Assembly (NCBI GenBank): GCA_947561585.1 | Contig: CANNZV010001444.1 | Coordinates: forward strand, 89,902-153,901 | Direction of reading: 5' to 3' | Length of the DNA: 64,000 nt | Origin: Caprella mutica | Lineage: Eukaryota > Arthropoda > Malacostraca > Amphipoda > Caprellidae | Shown here: positions 47,243-58,080 of the stretch, one piece after another | Layout of the letters: each line of letters opens with the position of its first letter | Numbering within the stretch: the first letter of the stretch is position 1 | Notes under the pieces: generated by a model | Database searches by the model: none | The model's input: the letters and a program-made list of their open reading frames with translations, nothing else | What the model was told of the DNA's origin: nothing | Translations under genes and position numbers: made by a program

Positions 47243-48041
47243 GCCTTCTTTTGAACAATATGCTAAAGGCAATAGTAGTTTAGGGAGCCTTGTAGAGAGT
47301 TGTGTCAAACAAACTAAACGTTTAATATCAAAGTCTCTCGGTAAGAAAATACTTGATTTTCCAGATTTCCAACTGCTCATATCTAAAGTTTGTCATGTAG
47401 TCAATCGTAGACCCATTGCTTTCAAGGATAGTTTGCGTGGTTATTTTTCTAATGACATGCCCCGTGTAATAACTCCTGAAATGATGTTGCGAGGTAGAGA
47501 ACTCATTACTTTAGACGTGATTCCTCAGTTATTTTCAGACAATTCACATGATCCGACTTATAGTTGTAATTCGTCAAACATTAATAAAGAGTTCGAAAAA
47601 TTGAAGTCTGTTAATGATGGTTTACGAGAAATTTATCATCATGAATTTCTTGTACAGTTGATTTCTCAGGCTGTTGATAAAAGAGATAGGTATAAGCCTG
47701 TTTCTCACAAGGTCTTGTCTGTTGGAGATATTGTTTTGTTGGTGGAGCCCAATACAAAACAATGCAACTACCCAATGGGTATTGTTAAGGATGTTACCGT
47801 TAATTCTCTTGGTGAAGCTACGTCTGCCCATATTCTAAAAGGTAAAACAAGAGAATTAGTTTATAGACATTGCACCTCTTTAATTTTGCTGTTAAAGTGC
47901 GAGAGCGAGCCTCTTGAGGAAAACTTATCTGACACTGGTTCAGATGTTGAGATGGTTGTGAAACCGCGACGCGCTGAGCGTGATTGTGCTGCTAAAACTA
48001 GGAATAAGATATCGCGCCTTTACGCCGATGATGCAGTGTGA
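47207..48041 (+). pseudogene. Rest of the BEL/Pao pol frame: integrase tail and DUF5641-like domain, out of frame
   Basis: Open in the frame +1 relative to gag-pol, from the poly-A tract to a stop at 48039-48041, about 278 codons without a proper initiator. It begins with the helix that normally carries the last catalytic residue, LGSLVESCVKQTK, with the glutamate at 47295-47297. It continues through VNRRPIAF and ITPEMMLRG, then a C-terminal SVGDIVLLVEP block typical of DUF5641. The catalytic core between the zinc-binding domain and this helix, with the first two catalytic aspartates, is absent. So the lesion combines a deletion of probably a bit over 100 codons with a frame change at an A16 tract. 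An assembly or polymerase slip could account for the frame change but not for the missing domain. Confidence 0.85.
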
Positions 48042-48275
48042 TAATTATTTGAGCTGGGTTCCTGAGTTTTGATTTTGTTCTTTGTATATATGTTAAGTTC
48101 ATGATCAATTTTTTGCCCAGGCTTAAATATTGTATATATGTTTCTTTATTTTTAATGTAGTTTGATTTGTCCGTTACTTATATTTTTTGTGTATGTTTTT
48201 TCTTCATTTCTTTTCAATAAAATGTCCACATTTTCAATTTAAACCTCTTTTTGAAAATGTGAACCTCCCCCGCGG
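48042..48275 (+). other. BEL/Pao 3' untranslated region and polypurine-tract region
   Basis: Contains an AATAAA at 48216-48221. Just before the 3' LTR the plus strand reads GAACCTCCCCCGCGG (48261-48275), pyrimidine-rich where a purine tract would be expected. So the second-strand primer is not obvious. Confidence 0.6.
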
Positions 48276-49334
48276 AGTATCTAATATATTAGGATTTCCA
48301 ATATTTGTAAGATGTATGTACGGAGTTCTTTGGCGGTGACTGTTAATAAATTCTGTACCAACTTATGTATAAGGCTCGTCACTGCTACGGAACTCCACAT
48401 AAAATAACTTTATTTCGAGTATCGCCAGATATTTCTCTGCCCTGATGCGGTGATGTACAATGTATCTTCGCATCTGGAGACTGGTCTTCAACTCTGGATC
48501 CACTTGTGCATAGTCGGGCAGAATCCTCACACACACTGATGTGGCTAGTGAACTGTACAGCGTCCTCATCATATCTATCTAAATTAGCCTTGTATTAGCT
48601 ATGGCAGGCTAAAACTTTACCACTATGTGAGACGTCTGGAATTCGCCACCGGAAGACATTTGTTCCAGGCTTACCGCTGTATCAAGGGTATGTGATGTAG
48701 CCTACTTGTTTCTAAGTCTGGTACAGTGAGGTTATTAATTTAACGTGGTGTAAATCGTTCCTTCCCTACCATTCATTGAATTACATACCATATATAAAAT
48801 TAATACCCTTCAATATTTAATTAGCATAAAGCTGCCAAATTACTCCATTACTCTTACTTGTTGGATAATCTTATTCCAGTCGATATGATAATATATATTA
48901 TCATATCATGAATTACTAACTTACTATTACTCTTTATGTTCTATCGAACTAAATTACCTTTAATTACAATTAAGTAACCATAAGGTTACATTACTAAAAC
49001 TAAAGTACTTTATTAAATCCTTTCTATTTTCATTCTCATAGTTTCATTCCACAACTTAATTATTCTATTTTTCTATCTACAGGTGATTGTCAGCGAAACA
49101 CAGCTGCGCTCCTTCATCTGCCGTAATTCATCATGTTATTGTTTAAAACTTTAACTTTTAACTGTTATTAATACTGTTGCAGTTTGTACTTAATCATAAT
49201 AAAACTTTAGTATTTGATCAATTTTTGTTATATACCTTTTTATAAGCTATAACTATTAAATAATTACTGAAGTACTAAACTGAAATTGAATAACCAGTAC
49301 TAAAATTGAATAACTTAAATTACTAAATTCAAGA
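48276..49334 (+). repeat. 3' LTR of the BEL/Pao element
   Basis: Same 1059 bp as the 5' LTR with one difference seen (G at 49308). AATAAA at 49198-49203 is the likely polyadenylation signal for the genomic transcript. The 26-bp palindrome lies at 48882-48907. Confidence 0.95.
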
Positions 49335-49339
49335 TAATT

Positions 49340-49945
49340 AGCGAAGCTATATATTTGCTACTAAGAGGATTGTTATATTCCATCAGGTATATTAAGTTGA
49401 AAGCAATACATTGCCTTGAAATAAAGTGATATATAGTAGGTGAATTTTGTAGAATCAACTAGCCTCTAGTAGAAATAGGTACTGTCGTAACTTACAAACT
49501 TACGAGCAGCTTATGAGAAATCTACTCACGGAAAACACCATTAACCATTTCAAAAGTGAGAGACAATTGAATTAGAAAATCTGATTGGAAGGTAGAGTAG
49601 AACTGTATCTGCATTTCCTTTAGTCTGCCATGAATTTCTATCAGTTTTCGAAAACTGATTGCAGACTATTGGAAGTTTGTTAACTATACAAGGTAGTTCT
49701 CTTACTTAGTACTCAATATTCACTATAGAGGACTCCACTATTGAAGAGTTCAACTGTACTTTACTCTAGGCAGTCGAACTTCTAGCTTCTTGTTTTAAAA
49801 AACCTCTGACCTCAGTTAAAATAATCAAGTTCAAAAGAATATAGCCTACAATCAACACACAAGGGAAATATAATGACCTCTCGATCACGATTGCTTATAA
49901 AATTATTAATGCTAGATTATTAATTCATATATGCATGATGTATAT
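49340..49945. other. AT-rich spacer
   Basis: No gene. Around 49705-49760 the phrases GGACTCCACTATTGAAGAGTTCAACTG resemble a pogo-type end, but no partner was found. Confidence 0.4.
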
Positions 49946-49953
49946 ATCATGAT

Positions 49954-51233
49954 TAGAGCCCGGATTTCTATGCTCTAACAGAATAACAGTATAGAAAGCT
50001 ATAAAAGCATAGATGATCTATGCTTTATAGGCATTAATCTATTTTGCATACAAAGCATATAAAATTCTATTTAAGGATATTTTTGTCTACGCTACAACAT
50101 GCAAAACTCTAATTAAGAGATATTAAAGTTTATGCTACAGTTGCTCCATTTTCTATTTACAGTTTTTTTGTTGTTGTAATATTTTAGCAAGTCATTTAGT
50201 TCCAAGTCCTCGTAGTATTAACAATTTATTAATTAATAATACCCAAAGTTAAGCGGTCTGATAACGTCATGATACGAAATTTAGTTGATGGATTTGGGTG
50301 TTATGCAATGAAAACGTTGTTTTGAAATGCAAGCCATGCAATGTGAAGCTGAGTAGCTACAAGAAATCAAATGCTGTATCACAGTTTAGAACAGCGAAAC
50401 ATAGGCGTAAAAGAGTGTAAATTTTGTAGATTTGAATGAGGATGATGCCAACATGATACCAACCATATTGTAGCAAATAATCCTTGATTGCAACTCATAG
50501 AATAAATATGAAGCATTATCGCTGGAGTGAAAGAGGTGCAGATTGAAAGGAATATAACACAAAATGCAATGTATTTCAAGTACGCCCGTTGACATCACTT
50601 TCAATGAAGTAGAAAGAAGCTTTTCAAACTTAAAATTGTTTATTGCTAAATTATTTATATTTTAAATATAGCTACTATTATTTTTATCTAGCTAGATGAA
50701 TAAATAATTTAATCTCATTATTTACCATATATCGTTATATAGAGACTTATTTTTTTGTTCTAATATTTTGTTAGATATTAATGAAACTTCAGCTGTCTCT
50801 TAGTAGAACTGAGAATCTGAGAAATAATCGTTTATGGTTATTAGTAGCTATAATTAATATTTAATTTAATTTTAAATTTATTTAAAAATGCGATGCAAAA
50901 AATGTGGTTCGATTTCCAATTCCATTTTCAATTATTACAAAAAATGTATTTCGATAATTTTCTATTTGAAACGGGAAACAATATTCAACATCATATACCT
51001 TACGACCTCAAAATTAAAGAAAAGTATACGTAATTAAGTCTACCATTTGAATCATACAGCATGTTTTTAATGTTTTTTGAGTAAAGAAAACGTTATTTAA
51101 GGTATAACTAGTCAATTTATAACGGCATATTTAGCATGGATTTGGGCTATAAAGCATATTTTTAAGAGCATATTTTGCCTAGTTTTTAGTGATATTTCGC
51201 CTAGATTGAATGGGCATAGAAATCCGGGCTCTA
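49954..51233. mobile_element. hAT element relic with internal deletion
   Basis: 8-bp duplication ATCATGAT (49946-49953, 51234-51241) and perfect inverted ends starting TAGAGCCCGGATTTCTATGC. Length 1280 bp. Because the duplication is itself a palindrome, the boundary could shift by a base or two. Subterminal copies of AAAGCATA/TATGCTTT occur near both ends. Remains of both ends of a hAT transposase are inside. Confidence 0.85.
50319..50655 (+). pseudogene. Remnants of a hAT transposase (zinc finger and C-terminal motif)
   Basis: From 50319 one frame reads KCKPCNVKL and then VSQFRTAKHRRK before a stop at 50418, a Cys-x2-Cys then His arrangement like the BED-type or CGGBP1-like zinc finger at the start of hAT proteins. 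Around 50575-50655 another frame reads VDITFNEVERSFSNLK, resembling the ERSFS motif of the hAT dimerisation domain. The middle of the transposase, including the catalytic residues, is missing. The hAT termini around it make the assignment reasonable. Confidence 0.5.
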
Positions 51234-51241
51234 ATCATGAT

Positions 51242-52107
51242 GTATTTTGTCGTATTAATATCAAATAAATATTTATTATTTATAATCAGATAAATGTAAA
51301 TCATCAAAATTGCATAAAATTGTTAATTATTAGAATTAGAATTTTCAGTAGTTAATTGCAGATTTGATATTGTACTGTTGTGCTGAAGCAGTAATTAAAA
51401 TAGTTACATAATTTATATAACTTCCGGGTCTTTTGTTTTTTTTGTTTTGAATTTTATTGATAACTGTCTCTATACTTTTGAGATGTTTTTTAATTTTTTT
51501 TTATCTTATTATGGCTGTTGGTGTGTTCTTAGAGTAGGTTTAGAAAAATCATATTTCAATACTAGTAATTCATAAAAGTAAAATAAGTATGTAATTTACA
51601 ATTTACTGATGAATTAATTTATATGATGGCATATTCGCACGGACCAGTAGATTGTTAATGCGTAGTCTGCAAATTCAGCCATTTTTGTACCTTAGTTTGA
51701 ATAAAAATCAAAATTAAATGTGCTAATGTAGCTCTGATTCACCATCCTGGCTGATAAACTATGATAAATTTAAGACACAGATTTCTCAATAGATTGAATA
51801 TTAATCACTTTTCGTATGAAAATAGTTCATTTTTGTCTTAATATAGAAAGTTTAAGCTGAAAAAACTTTCATACACTCATATATTAACACGAAACAGCTA
51901 ACAACATAAAGAATAAGTTGTGGAATACCATTTTTATCAAAAGGAAATCTTTTTCATAACTGGTATTCCTTGTGCTAGAGTGAACAAAAAAAAAAAAATA
52001 TTGTGCAATGATTACTACTGGAATTATCCAAAGAACTGTTCGAAACTATCTGAATGAAAAATTCTAACTCACCGGAATCTCCATATTTTCAAGACTCCTA
52101 GGACCTA
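51242..52107. other. AT-rich non-coding region
   Basis: No gene, element end or tandem repeat recognised. Confidence 0.4.
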
Positions 52108-52185
52108 GAGGGTTATTTGAACTCAACGTTGAAGGTATTTCAGGTTTCAAGCTTTCAAATAGAAGGATGTGTATTCATCGCCAGA
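52108..52185 (+). mobile_element. Single-arm fragment of the element A/B family
   Basis: GGTTATTTGAACTCAACGTT, then TTCAAGCTTTCAAATAGAAG and ATTCATCGCCAG, match the outer arm of elements A and B with several changes. It stops about 40 bp before the Tc1 element. Confidence 0.6.
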
Positions 52186-52241
52186 AAAAAGAACTACCAA
52201 ATAATAATTCAAACATGATGGTGTACAGTAGTGGACAAAAT

Positions 52242-53519
52242 GGTACACGGAAAACTGCCAGGCGGAAGACTGCCAGGCGGAAAACTGCCGAAGCTGAAAA
52301 CTGCCAGGCGGAAAGCTGCCAGTTATTTACTGGCAATTTAATGACTTTAGTCAATAATAACAATTTAATTTATAAAAAGGTTGTTCGCCCAACGTTAAGG
52401 AGTTAAGGAACATTCATTTTTACTTAGTATACAAAACAAAAATAATAATTAAATGTAGACAATTTATTAGAAAAATATGTAAATATATAAATATTAAAGA
52501 TATAAATGAAATATAATATAGAAACTAAAATCGTTCTTAGGAAAGGTTTAAAATACTAAGAGAAAAAACAAAGAATTATTAGTATTAGGGACAGAGTACA
52601 ATTTATTTATTTACACAACGCATCTTTAAATTATCAGTTCATAACGCGCTAACTGTCTAATTTTTTTTATAATTTGAGAATTGAACAAGCCTTCAAGCTT
52701 AATATTCGCTTGTACTCATTATAAAACAAATTCGATCTGTGTTTGTGAAATATTTAGAATTTGCAACACAACATGTATGGTTATTCAACTGCTATTACCT
52801 ACCAATAGTACCTAAATCTCTGACAATTTCACTCGATCGAATTGGATTGTATACATTAATTAATAATACTTGTTATATATAAAGGAATATTGTACAAATG
52901 AAGGAGTTGTGCAATTGACATGGAGAATAAAAATGTAAATATAATAAATATTGAACATACATATATGTTGATTTAACATACACTTAATTTATTGTATAAT
53001 TTGAGAATAATTAATTATGAGAATATCTAATTAGCTATTAATCACAAATCAGTACGCGGGGTTTAACGTTTGGTGTTGAACCAAATGTTATATTGCTGAC
53101 ATTAATATAGGAAATTGAAAACAAGGGACTATATACGTAACTTAACATGTTTTTTTAAATATACTTGACATAGCAAATAAGTATAAAAGGGTAATTGTTA
53201 CTTCCTTATGTGTACTGGAGTTTGATTGATTGTGTGTTTAATAAGGTACCTTTTTTGAAATATAATTTTCCTTTTGATATTAACTAATCCAATATCTATA
53301 TTGTTATTACTCTAAAAATGAATGTCCCCTTAATCCCTTAACGAAGGGCTGACGCCGTTTTTTTAATTAAAATGTTCTTTGAATGAATTAATAACTAAAT
53401 AATAAAAGTAAAAAAATACATAGATTCCCATTAAGTGACTGGCAGTTTTCCGCCTGGCAGTTTTCCGCATGGCAGTTTTCCGCTTCGGCAGTTTTCCGCC
53501 TGGCAGTTTTCCGGACACC
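52242..53519. mobile_element. Tandem-repeat fold-back element FB-10, inside a Tc1 terminal repeat
   Basis: The left end is GGTACACG then GAA-AACTGCC-AGGCG; the right end, inverted, is GGTGTCCG then the same unit. Arrays of 15-bp units at 52249-52322 and 53443-53512. A variant unit GACTGCCAGGCGGAA shows the GAC-N7 frame directly. Just inside each array AAGGAACATTC and, inverted, AAGGGGACATTC are also matched. Flanks are GGACAAAAT and GACAAGAAC; compared with the other Tc1 end, about 9 bp are missing at the junction, so a clean target duplication is not visible. The core is AT-rich and non-coding. Confidence 0.8.
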
Positions 53520-53814
53520 GACAAGAACAAGTTATCTAAATCTTTAATTTCATAAAAAGTACAAAACACACATTATTGAAATTTTGCACGTATTTTCATG
53601 TAGAGCTCATTCTTGTTCGTATAAAATTTCAAAGTATTTGGACGAATAATCTAGAAAGAGTTCCATATTTCAATTCAAACAATAAATTTTGCTCTGGTCA
53701 AAAGTTAAGGGTTACTTATATACTTTGTGAATAATTCTTTGCTATATCACTTCATTACTTCTTCTGCCACAAGTTTCTACTATTTTTGCACGATATGAAG
53801 GAGTTATCCATCTT

Positions 53815-54000
53815 CTATTCATCCTCAAGAAATGTCCACAATTCTTCCGCATTTGTTGAGTTTCCCCTCTGATACAGGGGGGAAATTGTCGATGCGAGAG
53901 ATTTCAATTGCCACATGAAGGTCCAAGAGGATTGTGCAACATATTGTGGCTTCATAAGCAGTATGGAGTTGTTGATTCCAAACTGAAGAATGGTAGACTT
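53815..54000 (-). pseudogene. Inverted copy of the Tc1 transposase C-terminus
   Basis: On the minus strand blocks NQQLHTAYEA and, near 53818-53850, AEELWTFLEDE match the C-terminal catalytic part of Tc1 transposases (QDNxPxH and NxIENLW motifs). The second catalytic aspartate position reads Q here. It duplicates the plus-strand segment at 54520-54670 with divergence, in reverse orientation. Confidence 0.55.
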
Positions 54001-54671
54001 CCCAAAGCATTGCTGAGAGAAGATCATGCAACTCCTCAAAGTAGCTTGCAAGATAGTTTTAATATTTCTGGTCAAATTTTTCGTGAGATAGATGTCATGT
54101 CTGGTGGTACGGTGTCCCAGTCTACTTTTTTGCTTCTACTTCAACAAGTTGTTTTGCAATCATTTGACCCTGCATCGAAGCTTTAAACTCTAAAAAGAAA
54201 CGGAAAGTGTTACTTGTGTTTTATCATGAGCATGTTGTTCGGTCGATTGAACAGTGGTCGATAGTATGTACATTCTAGTGATGAATGAAAGAAAATTATA
54301 AATCTTTGGTTATAATGGGAAAGTACGAATAAACCATAAAGTTGGGGAAATGTTAACTCTGAACTGCGTCAAGAAAACAGAAGTTTGGAGGAGGTAATAA
54401 TTTCTTCTGCTGGACCTGGTCCCATTGTTTGTCCGCACAGAGGAGTAATTGTAGAAGTATAAAACAGCTCTTCCGTCAACATACTCTCCCCTATCAGCAA
54501 GCAGCTGACCCTCAACCACCGAGTTTCAAGCAGGACAACGTACCCTACTATTCAGATAAAAAAGTAAGGACCCTATTAGATGATGAATTAATTGCTCAAA
54601 TGAGCTTGCCTTCACAGAGAAGAAACACATCAAATGTGGAAAAATTATGGACATTTCTGGAAGATGAATAG
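53950..54671 (+). pseudogene. Decayed Tc1-like transposase
   Basis: Blocks in order across frames: an N-terminal paired-like DNA-binding region with GRLPKALLRE and VSQSTFLLLLQQ (about 53990-54165); the first catalytic aspartate in SSDE (about 54275-54285) followed by FGYNGKVRINH; and a C-terminal block FKQDNVPYYSDKKVRTLL then VEKLWTFLEDE (to 54671). The second catalytic aspartate (QDN) and the final glutamate (VEKLW) are still there. Several stops and frameshifts interrupt it, so it cannot be made as one protein. The family, Tc1 branch of Tc1/mariner, is supported by the element ends. Confidence 0.65.
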
Positions 54672-55033
54672 AAGATGGATAACTCCTTCATATTGTGCAA
54701 AATTAGTAGAATTTTATGGTAGAAGATTTATTGGAGTGATATAGCTAATAATTATTCACAAAATAATAATTATTAATAGCCAATATCCTGGAATATTTCA
54801 AGGCTTATGATGGCTACCCTTAACTTTTGACCAGAGCAAAATTTATTGTTTGAGGTGAAATATGGAACAATTGCTAGAATATTTGTCCAAATGCTTAGAA
54901 ACTTCATATGAATACATATGAGTTCTGTATGAAAATACGTGCAAAATTTCAATAATGTGTGTTTTGTACTTTTTACGAAATTAAAGATTTAGATAACTTG
55001 TTTTTGCCTACCCTTATATTTTGTCCACTACTG

Positions 55034-55544
55034 CACGTTCTCTCTCGCCAATTAAATAAAACACTAAATAGTGGTGTGAAAATATCATTTTCCCAAGATC
55101 TTGGGGTTATTTAATTAAGTCTTCTTCATTATCGGGCATCAAGCCATTCAATTTATGCTTTCGGTTAATTCTGAATAAAGAAGTTTGTGCTTCCTCGAAG
55201 TTTTGGAAAGTCTTTCTTAAATATTTTTCAAGCGTTAAATTTGCGTCGATAGGACAAAATGTATAAGGTATTCATAGAATATTTCACTTAAACTGTTGAA
55301 TACAATGATATTAATGATTTTATTTGTTATCTTATTTGAACTTTTTACACACTTTATATAGTAAACATTGTGTTCAATTTAGTCTATCAATAGTAGGGCT
55401 GAAGGAATTAAAGATGTGGTGCTCAGTAACTAAAATATGAACACTATAGCATTACAAAATTGTTTGAAAAATGATTTCTCATTGAAAAATAAAACATCTA
55501 AAATTTGAGATCTCATTTACTCAAAAAAAAACTATTTATTCAAA
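55034..55544. other. AT-rich spacer
   Basis: Nothing recognised. Confidence 0.4.
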
Positions 55545-55800
55545 ATTAAAGTGAATATTTATTATGAAAATGATCATTCAAAATAAAAAATATTCATTCG
55601 CAATAAAAATATTCGTAAATATTCATTTGCAATGAAAATATTCATTCAAAATAAAAATATTCATTCGAAATAAAAATATTCATTCAAAATAAAAATATTC
55701 ATTCAAAATAAAAATATTCATTCAAAATAAAAATATTCATTCAAAATAAAAATATTCATTCAAAATAAAAATATTCATTCAAAATAAATATATTCATTCT
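55545..55800. repeat. 19-bp AT-rich minisatellite (CATTCAAAATAAAAATATT), about 12 copies
   Basis: The last eight copies are almost identical; earlier copies carry ATTCGCAAT or ATTTGCAATG variants. Confidence 0.88.
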
Positions 55801-57689
55801 TTTTTTAATGTAAATGGAGTACGTATTTCCATTATATCAAGTAAGCAATTCCAACTGTTCCAAAGTGAAGTTGTTTAAGTTGCAGCTCTTCTCGTACACC
55901 GCAGCTAAGATCATCTCAAAGTGGTTAGAGCCAAACTTTAGGCGTAAAATTAGAAATAAATGTATCTGCACCTGCAGTTTGAATAAACGATCTATATGTT
56001 GATAAGTTGCATGTAAAACTGACTTCATTATCAAAGTTCAATACTTGCAATGAAATATGTCGTCTACAGTTTCTTCTCAGTTGATTTTCATTGCATAACT
56101 TAAAATTGTTATAACCTTGTGTTTGAACATCTTGTAGATATTTTAAAGAATAAAATTTTGCTGCGACTCCTTAATTTTAAGATAAGCAACTGAGAGAATT
56201 GAAAGAATTTCCTGGCCATCACAGTGAACATTGAACACCATTATGTGTAAAATTAGTGAAAATATGAAGATTAGTAGGAGATGTTCTTTGGGTGTTTATA
56301 GCTGCATCATTGCCCCAATATTGTCACGATGTAATTCCAATATTGTTGCCTTCAGAAGCTTCATTTCATTCTATCCTGATTCCTAAAGCTGTGTGTGGTG
56401 AATGGAAGAGAGGGGAGTAGCGTACTTTGTGCCCCAAACTGTTCTAATTTGGATTATATATTCTCATTTTTACAATGTTTATAATTTTGTTAACACGTTT
56501 TGCAGTTGTAGAAAATAGTTCATGGGTTATGCTCTTCAACTAATATGTCTTATATATTCATTTTGTGTTGGGTAGGCTCGTAGGCTTCTTTTACTATCAC
56601 TTCTTCATTTTTCTCGTCCATCCATGAGTTCAGTCACTTATACTTGTGTTGCTTTCCGTCACATTCCTCTGTAAGTGACTGCATTCATATAGTATCTTTT
56701 CTACTACCAACAGCTTTGTCACTGACTAGTGGTAGGTGACTCTGTCCGAGGTATCACTTTCCATTCTGACTGCTTCTTGCATGGGTCCCTTATATTTTTT
56801 TTTGTTGCAAAGATATGGCCCATGGTTTTAAAAACGTTAAAACCCATCTAAAATGATTTCCATGAGGCAGAATAGCTACAGTAGTGAAAATAAAGGTTTA
56901 TATTGCGTGACGTTATCATCAGAACGCAATAAAATGTAAATTTAGTTGTTCATCATCTTTGGTAATTAGATCAATATATTACTGTTTAAAAATAACTCTA
57001 TATTAAAAATAAACTGATGAATTTCTACTATTTTACTCGGCATATTTTTCTGAAATTTGACTTGTCATGGTTAGGAGTTTGACTGATGTGATGTTTGTGT
57101 TTATTAACAATTAAGTTATATTGTACTTCCAGTCCAGACCTGTATCTTCATAGCTATTGGCCTTTCAACGCTACGCAAGACCATTTTCATAAAGGCTTCA
57201 TTCAACATTGCCAACTTGTTACACTTACGCCCCATCACCCTCTGGCTTTACTCATAAAGCACACTCGTCCACCAAGTATCTATAAGCCTTCATCAGGACT
57301 CTTCTGTATTCAAAATACAAAAGTTGACTCCATATCTCAATATCAGCTGCCACAACCCATCAAAAATTATCCAAAATCTCCTCTTCCACCCCACACATAC
57401 CACGAGTAATCTCACCAAACAATCATCAATATGCAATTCAAACTCAGACTATTGCTACTTGCTGTGAAGAGCAACACTGCTATCCATTCAGAATATTAGC
57501 ATATCTCTCCTTATCCTCTCTTACCCTGGAAAGCCCAACAAACATGAGAGGCTTATTTCGCTGAGAATATACATTTTCTCTTGTGTTGCTTGACATGAGT
57601 TGCTGAAAATCCAGGACTTTTGATTATTGTTTATGAGGTGTTTAAAAAGTATGAATGAAAATAATACAATACGTTTTGTTCAATTTAAT
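55801..57689. other. AT-rich non-coding region with a dispersed-repeat fragment
   Basis: 56595-56825 belongs to the dispersed repeat described at 40045. A 104-codon frame at 57095-57409, rich in P, H and L, has no recognisable domain. It could be an old coding remnant but I do not support it. Confidence 0.4.
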
Positions 57690-57835
57690 TGAATACCTCT
57701 TGCCTAATAACTCTCACCTCTTGCTTGGCTATTCCCACCACGTGCCTGATAATTCCCATATCGTGCCTGCTAATTCCAATCTCGTGCCTGATAATTCCCA
57801 CTTCGTGCCTGATAATTCTCACTTCGTGCATGTAG
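57690..57835. repeat. 21-bp tandem repeat (TCGTGCCTGATAATTCCCAC), about 6 copies
   Basis: Copies vary at GCTTGGCTATTCCCACC, CCTGCTAATTCCAATC and similar. No inverted partner array was found, so it is not assigned to the fold-back family. Confidence 0.8.
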
Positions 57836-58080
57836 TGTGTAGATTACAACAGGTATACCCAATGTATTCAGGTAGATTGGGGGAAGTATACCCAAAGAAT
57901 GTTATGTGGATAACCTTATTTTTCACACCACTCCTTCCTCTTTCAGTAAAAATCCACTTAAGTTCTCAAAAAATGTTAGAATTGCAATAACATAAATAGA
58001 TGCATTGTGAGCTATTTCGTTGTTATATGAATCGTCTCTATTGATCATTAAGAGCAAAATAGTTTCGTGAACTTTCAAAT

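Larger units (their letters stand above)
41422..49334 (+). mobile_element. BEL/Pao LTR retrotransposon, 7.9 kb, recently inserted
   Basis: Two 1059-bp LTRs (41422-42480, 48276-49334) differ at one base as far as I can read (A at 42454, G at 49308). The element is flanked by a perfect 5-bp target duplication TAATT (41417-41421, 49335-49339), the length usual for BEL/Pao. Order inside: primer-binding site, one long gag-pol frame with protease, reverse transcriptase, RNase H and integrase, no envelope frame. This order with the integrase last, plus DUF1759-, Pao peptidase- and DUF5641-like regions, identifies BEL/Pao. The integrase catalytic core is largely missing, so this copy should not be autonomous even though its insertion is young. 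Confidence 0.95.
52226..55033. mobile_element. Rearranged Tc1-like element, its own 3' end inverted onto the 5' side
   Basis: The left end CAGTAGTGGACAAAAT (52226) follows TA; the right end is the inverse (ending 55033), followed by CA rather than TA. Such ends and TA target are typical of Tc1. Inside the left end sits fold-back element FB-10. From 53520 to about 53960 the sequence is a reverse-complement copy of the transposase 3' end, 3' flank and right terminus (about 54600-55020). So the element has become a long inverted repeat around a decayed transposase gene. Confidence 0.7.

Noticed and set aside
57095..57409. 104-codon Pro/His-rich frame
   Set aside because: No recognisable domain, and composition matches the local sequence bias.
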